Under the pieces are notes generated by a model. The model worked only from the letters and a program-made list of their open reading frames with translations. It did not search any database and was not told the origin of the DNA. From positions 50,723 to 114,722 of the forward strand of contig QPMI01000689.1 of assembly GCA_004431415.1 (NCBI GenBank): DNA of 64,000 bases, given 5' to 3'. Both the position numbers and the translations under genes were made by a program. Source of the DNA: Cyanophora paradoxa (Eukaryota; Glaucocystophyceae; Cyanophorales; Cyanophoraceae). This document shows, piece by piece, positions 17,317-25,300 of the stretch (the first letter of the stretch is position 1; each line of letters begins with the position of its first letter).

Positions 17317-18687
17317 CTATAAATTGATTCTACGAACCCCTGAACCGTCTATAATGAGGAAACTATGCATTAAAGCGCGAACTTGAACATTGATTGTCTT
17401 ATCTGTGGGCATGTAGAGTGTTAGGAATGAAGATGAGGAATTTGTCAGGTCAACAAATCCACTTTGAGCAATATTTCGAATCGCCTTCTCTCCATCAATG
17501 CAGAAACTCATACCTGAAAGGACATATTTATCTGCGACCTTGTCCATGTTAGAGCATTTGAAGGCATCAGCAATAAGCTCAGCACCTTTGAGTAGGGAAA
17601 TTGGCTCAGTGGCATAGAGACGCTGACCATTTATTTCCACAGTGAATGTTATCTCTTTGGAGTTGGCATAGGTCTTAAGAACACTGTGGGAGCCATTGGA
17701 TTTGTCAACAGTCTCATAATCACGAACTGAAACAAGCAGAGCATAGACAAGACCTGAGATTTGAGAGAGGTTAATTCGATTGGGCTGGGCATTGCCCTTG
17801 GCAGGGAAAGCAATGGCATCTACAAATCCAATATCAAGGGAGGGAATAGCCATGCCAGTAGTCTTTACTTTTTCAATTACAGTAGCGAAAAGCTCATCAG
17901 AAACATTAATAGCATGCATGTAAAGGCGAGGAGAAGTAATTGAAATAGCAGGGGTTGTTGCACCAAGACTGAAAGTGGTGATGTTTTGACCAACATGGGC
18001 AAGTGTAGCATTAGCAGTATCACCAAGACCATCATCTTCTGTCTTATCAGCAGCTGTCCCACCAACAACAGGGAGAGAGCGACCACCATAGGACGTTTCA
18101 ACATAACCCTTTCCAGCATCCTTAAACCAAACAGTAACAACCATTTCACCAGATAAAGCACCAAGGGGAAGATAGTGATTTAGCCAAGGCACTGGGATTT
18201 CAACGAAAAATGAGCCACCAAGGCGGTTGGTTCCATGAGCAGGGATGCCATGAACCATGCCCATTGATCGCTTCTTTTTAGCTAGTTGATCCTCCGAATA
18301 ATAGACCAGGGGGAAATGAGCAAGGAAATCAGAAGGGATATGGTAGGTGTAAGATCCATAGGTAATTTCAAGTCGCTGAACTAAAGCACCAACTGGGCGA
18401 GTGTATCCATTGCGAACAAGGTCAGTATCGCCAGCAAAAGTGATAGCTGGAAGGTCGAAAGCAAGTTCGAGTTTTCCACAGAAATTGTAGCGAGGTAGCT
18501 TGAAGGAAATGCGATTTCCGACATTATTCTCAAAAGTATTGCTGGGATTCACAACAACTAGAACTGGCTTAGACTTGGATTCGAGACCAAGCATAAGGGA
18601 GTTATCCAGGAAAAAGGCTTTCGCCTCCTCTGGGGTTGTTAGGGCTTCTTTCAGCGAAAGTCTTTGAAGAGTGGAAGTGATATCCAT
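17317..18687 (-). CDS. Major capsid protein, probable double jelly-roll, 456 aa
   Basis: Forms the icosahedral shell. The start is the ATG at 18687 (MDITSTLQRL), which matches the element 2 start; a longer reading to 18729 uses a non-ATG codon. Strand-rich segments fit a double jelly-roll: RISFKLPRYNF, then YGSYTYHIPSDFLAHFPLVY, then FFVEIPVPWLN and LPLGALSGEMVVTVWF. The last is the recurring motif of Polinton/NCLDV capsids (lPfwf...LPLiaL). It is located beside the ATPase and the minor capsid genes. The double jelly-roll assignment is inferred from motifs, length and context. Confidence 0.87.
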   Translation of the reverse strand: MDITSTLQRLSLKEALTTPEEAKAFFLDNSLMLGLESKSKPVLVVVNPSNTFENNVGNRISFKLPRYNFCGKLELAFDLPAITFAGDTDLVRNGYTRPVGALVQRLEITYGSYTYHIPSDFLAHFPLVYYSEDQLAKKKRSMGMVHGIPAHGTNRLGGSFFVEIPVPWLNHYLPLGALSGEMVVTVWFKDAGKGYVETSYGGRSLPVVGGTAADKTEDDGLGDTANATLAHVGQNITTFSLGATTPAISITSPRLYMHAINVSDELFATVIEKVKTTGMAIPSLDIGFVDAIAFPAKGNAQPNRINLSQISGLVYALLVSVRDYETVDKSNGSHSVLKTYANSKEITFTVEINGQRLYATEPISLLKGAELIADAFKCSNMDKVADKYVLSGMSFCIDGEKAIRNIAQSGFVDLTNSSSSFLTLYMPTDKTINVQVRALMHSFLIIDGSGVRRINL

Positions 18688-18725
18688 TATATTCTCTTTT
18701 ATTATACTGCAACATAAAAAATCTA
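18688..18725 (-). promoter_or_regulatory. Conserved capsid gene leader (candidate late promoter)
   Basis: Reading toward the ATG the leader is ATGTTGCAGTATAATAAAAG and then a short A/T run. Element 2 has ATGTTACAGTATAATAAAAG in the same place (51740-51760), and its 281-aa surface gene (start 38215) has GTTTCAGTATATTAAATG. TATAGTAAAAG (fibre) and TCTAATAAAG (244-aa gene) fit the same pattern close to the start codon. Confidence 0.55.
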
Positions 18726-18740
18726 CCAATGATCCTTAAT

Positions 18741-19751
18741 TTATGCGAAGCTTGTAATAACTGGATAGGAAGGGTGAAGCTGTGACATTCTCATCTTAAA
18801 GTATTCATAAACAGGGTCGCCTGCTGGCTCATCACCATAGCGAATTTCAAAGGTCAGATGAACAGGTTGACCCTCAAAATCAATTGGTTCATTAATAGCA
18901 TTTACAATATCAACCGAGAAAGTGGATAATCCAACTTTCTTATTATAGTATTTGTAAAGTGGATGAGCCTCTGTTGAATTGTAAACTACATGCTCGCCAT
19001 AGTCTTTATCAGGGACCACTATTTTATGGAAGTAACCAGTCAGAAGACCATCCCCACATTGAACCAGATCACCCAGCTCCTTTACTCTCACAAACAAAAC
19101 ACTGTCCCTGGTCTTCTCAGGCTCAAAAGAAGATATAATACCGTTTACTCGAGTTCCAGTAAAGATACCATCAGTGAGAGCATCATACACTTGTGATTGG
19201 ATTGAGGAATTGCCATATCTTCCAGGATCAAGACCAAGCAGTCTCCCTGAACTCAATAGCTTTTGAATTGTTTGCAGGTTTGGATTTACAGCAAGTGAGA
19301 AAGCCAGGTAAAAAGGTTTTTCGGAATGGAATACTATTCGTTTCAGTGACTCATCCCATTTGCAGCGAAGAGATGGTTTTGGATTTTTTAAATCGAACTT
19401 TTCATTAATAACATTCACCAGTTGTTGGTGGCTTTGGATGGGGGCTTTGCGACTTATAATGATTTGTTTCCACTGTTCAAAGTCCTCAGCTGGGCGAACT
19501 GTGGGGATACCATCAATTCCAGCTCCCGCATATTGTTCAGAATAGTAAATACTAAATGAATTGTCAATTGTCACATCTCCTACTTTGGTTTCCCCACTCA
19601 CCATAGGGATGCTGTTATAAAATTCGGCTGAGACCAGTCTCACAGCCCTCACATTCTCATAAGAACTTGGGAGTCTAGCCACAAAGCTTGATGTGGGACC
19701 ATCACCAGAGATTGTATTAAATGAGCTAACCTCGATGTAATCCACAGGCAT
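18741..19751 (-). CDS. Probable minor capsid/penton protein, 336 aa
   Basis: Starts MPVDYIEVSSFNTISGDGPT. The first 60 residues contain ENVRAVRLVSAEFYNSIPMV, a pattern shared with the 310-aa neighbour (RECRVLYAEIPNSIYN), so the two are distant paralogues. This N-terminal pattern recurs in minor capsid or penton-type single jelly-roll proteins of Polinton-like viruses. The rest is beta-rich. It lies directly upstream of the capsid gene and divergent from the 310-aa gene across a 29-bp gap. Element 2 has a close copy (50707-51715). Confidence 0.6.
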   Translation of the reverse strand: MPVDYIEVSSFNTISGDGPTSSFVARLPSSYENVRAVRLVSAEFYNSIPMVSGETKVGDVTIDNSFSIYYSEQYAGAGIDGIPTVRPAEDFEQWKQIIISRKAPIQSHQQLVNVINEKFDLKNPKPSLRCKWDESLKRIVFHSEKPFYLAFSLAVNPNLQTIQKLLSSGRLLGLDPGRYGNSSIQSQVYDALTDGIFTGTRVNGIISSFEPEKTRDSVLFVRVKELGDLVQCGDGLLTGYFHKIVVPDKDYGEHVVYNSTEAHPLYKYYNKKVGLSTFSVDIVNAINEPIDFEGQPVHLTFEIRYGDEPAGDPVYEYFKMRMSQLHPSYPVITSFA

Positions 19752-19780
19752 TCTTCTTTTATCTATATTTATATATTAAA

Positions 19781-20713
19781 ATGAATCGACTTGTTAATAT
19801 TGATAGCAGGGATAGAAGCCAAGGGGAATCTGAAAACTCTTACAGGGTCACCCTCACAACTCCAGTAGAGAGACCAAGAGAATGCAGGGTTCTCTATGCA
19901 GAGATTCCAAACAGTATCTATAACAGTGTGGGAACTGATCATCTAACAGTTCAGTTTAATTACCAAGATGGTTCATATAACCAAGTGATCACACAACAAG
20001 TGTATCCCCTTCCCAGTGGCTACATCAATCAGGGTCATTTTGGGGTAACACACCCTTATAATTATGGGCTGAACTATTCAAGCTTCCAAACAATTGCAGG
20101 CAAAACAGTAGCTTTTGAGTTCAAGATATTCTACAACCCAACAACCTATAAAGTGGAGTTTTACAGTAACCATGAGTTCCGTTTTATTGCAAGCAACAAG
20201 CGAATAGGGAAGCTTTTGGGTGTGAGTTCTACTGAATACACCACTGGGTATTATAGCACTCCTCCTGTTGGTGGATCACCCTATCGACCTGAGAATCTTT
20301 TAAAGTATGATGGCAAACCTATTACACCTGATCACCCAGCATGGGGAATCACCTTCTCAGGACCCAGACTCTCCTCAAAGCCCTTGCAGTATTATTTCAC
20401 CAGTAATAAGATGTCTGATATGAATGCTGAGCAGTATCTGTACATGCATATTAAAGAGCTTGCCCCCTTTGCCAGCAGACACAATATAATTCCGAAATCG
20501 CAACCACAAAACCAGGGAGCTATCCTTAGATTACAATTGAGTAAAGATATAGGTGGCTATGTTTACCATAGTGGTGAACATGCAGAATTTATTCAAATCA
20601 ATGACAGAAACCTGGTGATAAGGGAACTCACTGTGGAGTTTAAAGATTACTTTGGTGAACTGATTGATATGAATGGAATCGATAATTCGTTTCAGTTGGA
20701 GTTTATCGAATAA
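19781..20713 (+). CDS. Second probable minor capsid protein, 310 aa
   Basis: Starts MNRLVNIDSRDRSQGESENS, then a strand/turn pattern RVTLTTPVERPRECRVLYAE and IPNSIYNSV shared with the 336-aa protein. Rich in Tyr, Gly and Pro in the middle; a C-terminal segment (LRLQLSKDIGGYVYH) suggests a beta-sandwich. The two together could form penton and peripentonal positions. Its end overlaps the patatin gene by 11 bp on the opposite strand, a geometry kept in element 2 (49745-49755). Confidence 0.55.
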   Translation: MNRLVNIDSRDRSQGESENSYRVTLTTPVERPRECRVLYAEIPNSIYNSVGTDHLTVQFNYQDGSYNQVITQQVYPLPSGYINQGHFGVTHPYNYGLNYSSFQTIAGKTVAFEFKIFYNPTTYKVEFYSNHEFRFIASNKRIGKLLGVSSTEYTTGYYSTPPVGGSPYRPENLLKYDGKPITPDHPAWGITFSGPRLSSKPLQYYFTSNKMSDMNAEQYLYMHIKELAPFASRHNIIPKSQPQNQGAILRLQLSKDIGGYVYHSGEHAEFIQINDRNLVIRELTVEFKDYFGELIDMNGIDNSFQLEFIE

Positions 20714-22259
20714 AGGCGCCTGTAAAGTCAACTCTCATTGTGGGAGCATTCACATACACAAGGGGATAAATGCGAATATATTTGATTCTGAGAGAATAAC
20801 CTATGTAAAAAGCATCCTTGATGCTGAGAGGAAATCCACTCAATAGAGCCACATCACCAGAGTTGTGAGCATTGTTAATGTTCTCACACATATACATTTT
20901 GTTCTGCCCATCTGATCGAATAAAAGACCAGTTGATCCCATCAGTGGATGTTGCCACATTGAAAGTCTTAATAAAAGCATTGGTGTCCCCTGATCCATAA
21001 GCAACCACAGAGGAGAGTTCAAAAGTATATGGGAAAGCAACTTGAAGGTATTCAGTGGGAGTTTCCCATATCTGTTCAGGAGCAAAGGCTCCAGCTTCCC
21101 AGCCAAATGCTGAAGGTCTAGCCATGAAAGGCTCTTTACCTGTCACAGAGGATGAGGCAGTAAAGGCATCATCTGCAAGCTGATACCAATTGGCATCCAA
21201 AGGAGGTGATGTAGTGAGAGTGGATGAGATGTAAGCCTTTGTAGGGTTCTTTAGTTCATAGTTTGCTACTAGTAGGCTGCAAAGCTTATTAATCATATCA
21301 TTGTTTGCTGCTATGTATGTTTCAGTGAATGCTAGCATATCTGGGATCTTAGATGTGTCATCCAGAGAGCTTACTATATGGTTTGGAAGAGGGACTGATA
21401 GCCTATAGTATCTCCCATAATCCTGATCATAGTTGTAGGGTAACAACTCCTCCATCTTGTCAAGGGCAGAAAGCTCACTTGCAGCCATGAGCATGTTAAT
21501 CAATGGGCTTCCATCTGTTGAGGCAATCCATGAGAGAATGCCCCAACTGTTCACAGTCTCATAAGCATAACCCACATAATCAGACTCTAAATGTGGGTCC
21601 ACCTCTCCACAAGAGATGCTTATTACTATAATATCATCATCATCACTGAAAATCTTCTTTGCATGGCTGTAACCACACACACTGGGATTATTGTTTCCCG
21701 AAATGGCACCATCAATGAGACAGACAAATACTCCCCGATTGAAATCAACAATGCTTACAGGAGAGAAATATGTAGGAGCAGCAGAAGTAGCCCTAGCAGC
21801 AATCTTACAAGGCAGAAAGCTGTAATTGTTATCATTTGTGATAAATATTGGTTTCATATTCTGAGTATCAAAGGATGTAATCACAATGTCCTTTAAGGAA
21901 TCCTGTATTAGTGATTCACCAGTAACTGAGTTGATTGCAATCTCCAAGGGTCCCACATCATACTTTGTATTAAAAAGGGCATTTTCGATTATATTTCGAG
22001 GATTTGCGAAAATCAAGGGCAGTTGAGTTAGGTAAATATTGTGTAAATCGTTTGCTGTCAGTTTAGGTTCACCTGGTTTATCAGGATGCCTGATGTTTAA
22101 CCCAATAGCAATGATCCCACCAGTGGAAGTTCCACTCACAAGATCCACAAGATCGATTATTCTCCTGCCAGTTCGATTTTCGATTTCTTTAAGCAGCCTG
22201 GTTATGATAATGCCCCTTGCACCCCCACCAGAAAGACTTAAACAAAACCTGAGAGGCAT
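20703..22259 (-). CDS. Patatin-like phospholipase with C-terminal discoidin-like domain, 518 aa
   Basis: The N-terminal 350 residues form a patatin lipase: oxyanion loop SGGGARG (10-16), nucleophile elbow GTSTGG (S45) and catalytic DGA (D183), the Ser-Asp dyad. It would hydrolyse phospholipid acyl esters. Residues about 375-515 resemble an F5/8 type C (discoidin) domain: an ASSS start, YLQVAFPYTFELSSVVAYGS, IKTFNVATSTDGINW and LRIKYIRIYP. Such domains bind sugars or lipid head groups. The gene lies among capsid genes and is conserved in element 2. It may act in membrane penetration during entry or in release. No signal peptide is evident. The fusion is inferred from pattern recognition. Confidence 0.85.
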   Translation of the reverse strand: MPLRFCLSLSGGGARGIIITRLLKEIENRTGRRIIDLVDLVSGTSTGGIIAIGLNIRHPDKPGEPKLTANDLHNIYLTQLPLIFANPRNIIENALFNTKYDVGPLEIAINSVTGESLIQDSLKDIVITSFDTQNMKPIFITNDNNYSFLPCKIAARATSAAPTYFSPVSIVDFNRGVFVCLIDGAISGNNNPSVCGYSHAKKIFSDDDDIIVISISCGEVDPHLESDYVGYAYETVNSWGILSWIASTDGSPLINMLMAASELSALDKMEELLPYNYDQDYGRYYRLSVPLPNHIVSSLDDTSKIPDMLAFTETYIAANNDMINKLCSLLVANYELKNPTKAYISSTLTTSPPLDANWYQLADDAFTASSSVTGKEPFMARPSAFGWEAGAFAPEQIWETPTEYLQVAFPYTFELSSVVAYGSGDTNAFIKTFNVATSTDGINWSFIRSDGQNKMYMCENINNAHNSGDVALLSGFPLSIKDAFYIGYSLRIKYIRIYPLVYVNAPTMRVDFTGAFIR

Positions 22260-22302
22260 CTTTTACTTATCAGGAATTTTATAAATCCATATAGTAAAAG
22301 CC

Positions 22303-25300
22303 ATGAGCTTCAATTACCCACCCAATCTAGAAACCATTCAAGATGATAATGCAAGCAGCACCAAGCATGTGAACTTTGATAATATTAAAGTAAAGGGTTC
22401 AGTTTCGATTGACCACAGCTCTGATAATACTTCCAAGACTCAATCAAGGGAGCATGCTTTATCTGTGAATCAAACCGATCCAGATAAGGAGGAAGTCAGT
22501 GTTGCTTTTAGCTTGGGTAATGTGAAAGCAAACCAAGTGGCAGAGATCAAAGCAACAAGAAGGAGACCTAGGAAACTAAAAACCAGTGGCACTCACCCAG
22601 ATATACCTTCTAGGTTTGATAGTGGTCGATTGATTTTCAATGTTCAAGATGAGCAGGGCAAACAGAACACAGCTTTGCGAATTTACAATGAGGGCAGCAC
22701 TGCAAAAGCTGAGGTCCCCCAAGTATTGCAAGTGGGTCCCATTGCCAATACAAATCAGGTCTCCTACACAAATGATGTCTACCCCAAGGATATTACATAT
22801 GACTTTGCGAGGAATGAGCCTTTTGGGTTCTTTACTCCAAAAGATGTCCATCAAAAAAAGCCATCAATTACAATCAACAGTAGCCCCAGTCAGCCAGTAG
22901 CAATCCATTTACACCCTGATTTAGTCGAAATGGATAGGCACCTTTTGCCTTTGTATAGCAATGTGAAAGACCTTGGAATAAGAACCAGGCAATGGCGAAA
23001 TATCCATGGCAGTAATGTGTATGCAAATGGTGAGAAGCTTGTAAGTGAGAAGACCATAAGAGAGATCTTTGAGTATTATGGACCTGTCCCAGTTCCCTTC
23101 CCTCTTCCATGGGATCCACCAGATTTAACACCAAAAAAGCAACCAGGCAGAGAGTACACAGCAGATGAGACAGTTCCTTTTGGGCAACACATTGTTAGTT
23201 GGGAGCAAGTTCGCAATAAACCTATAATTGAACCCAGAAAGCAAATAGATGAGCAGTATTTACCTCCTGAAGTCGACATATTAGAGCTTGATGAATACCA
23301 ATTCGTCCCAGATGAGGAAGAGTATTTACCTGATGGTTTTGACCCACAAGAATATGAATATGATCAATTTGACCCCAATGAGGAGGAGATACTACCAGAT
23401 GGCTTAGATCCACAAGAGTTTGAGTATGAGCAGAACTATGAGCCTGATGAGGAGTATTTACCAGATGGTCATGATCCACCAGCTGTTGACTATGAGCAAC
23501 CTTATGAACCTCATGAAGAATTATTACCAGATGGATTTCGACCTGAGATCTGGGAGTTCTTTCCTGATTATGAACAAATTAATAATAAACCTGCAAAGTA
23601 TCCCCCAGAGGATCACAACCATGATTGGGATGAAATCTTAGGCAAACCTCAAAAGTATCCACCAGAGGATCACAGGCATGATTGGGGAGAAATTGATGGG
23701 ATTCCAGATAAGTTTGCAGCAAGCAACCATGAACACACTTGGGATGAGATCAATGACCAACCAGAATTTGCAAAGGTAGAGCCTCTTGATAACTTGGGGG
23801 TTTCTCTTTACCAGACTTGCAATGTCCCTGAAAGAATCTTTTTGAATGAACACTATGTACATGTGAATGGGACACTTGCAAATTCAGCTATGAGAGGACC
23901 ACTTCATATTAGGACATTACCAGGCTCTTATGATCCACCACCTGAACCAGGAGCAACCATACCAAATATCTTTGTGTCAAGCTACATGGAGGCTGACATT
24001 CCCACAGATACATTCAGAGTCCCAACAGACCCAGCAACCTACCAAAATTTCAACTCTGCTATACAGGTTCATGTAGCAGATGTAAGCAGCTTAGATGGCT
24101 CAAGACCAATGATAGTATTCAGCAGAGATAAATATTCTTATATTCCCATAGTGGGAACTGCAAATGATAATTATGGGAGGGCAGAGCTTGCATGGATTAA
24201 AACAGATTATGGTGGGGTTCTGGAAGCCAATCAGAGGATGGCTGCAAAAAACATTCACAATGAGAACATTTCGAGAGTGGTCACAGAGGATTATCTAGAA
24301 GATCAAGGATATATTGATGAAGGTGAACTCACAAATACTCTCTCTCTTTTTGTGATCAAAAATGACACAAACCTTACAGTCACAAGTAACATTTACACCA
24401 GCAACCTTTATACAAGTAACATTTTCACAAGTAACCTATGGGCAAGTAATATTTATGGAAGTAATTTAGAAGTCGACTATTTGACTGTGAATATTGAAGC
24501 AAACCTACCAAATCATCCTACTTCCAATGTTGTTTTGGATTGGATTGATAACCACACACACACAAAAGATGAGATCACAGATTTTGCACATGATCATTTA
24601 TGGGAGCATATCACAAATCCCCCATTGACCTTTCCACCCAGTTCCCATACTCATTTATGGGAGCATATTACTAATCCCCCCTCAACCTTCCCGCCCAGTT
24701 CACACACTCATGACTACTCAGAGATCACAAACTCTAATCACAGACACATTTGGAGTGAAATAGATGAACAGCCAGTATTCGCACAATTGAATGCAATCGG
24801 AAACGTTTTTAATGGAGTCACACTTTACCAATCGATTAATACACCTGAAAGGCTATTTTTGAATGATCATTATGTTAGTCTCAATGGGACTTTTACAGGT
24901 CAAACAGGCACTCCAATGGAGGGAACTCTTGCAGTAAGATTACCCAGGGATCCAATTGTAAATGGAGTTTATGATGGTGATTTCAATGTAGGAGTAAATG
25001 ATACTTTCCCCAGTATCTATGTTACGAATTATCACCCAGGTGAAACAGGACAAGTAGCCGATTTTTCAGCAGCTATTCAAATAAACGTTACAGATCAAAG
25101 CCCATATGATGGAGCAAGACCTAAGATTGTGTTCACAAGGGAGAAAGTCGTAAACTACCTTCCTGTTGTGGGACAACCCACAGATGATCATGGGAAATGT
25201 GAGATGGCATGGATTAAAACGACATCAGGAGGAGCCTTAGAAGTCAATCAGAGGATGGCAGCAAAAAACTTACACAATACAACCCTTTCAGGTGTGGTCA

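Noticed and set aside
17317-18729. Longer capsid protein starting at 18729
   Set aside because: The upstream extension uses a non-ATG codon, covers the conserved leader, and is absent from the element 2 homologue, which starts at MDITST.
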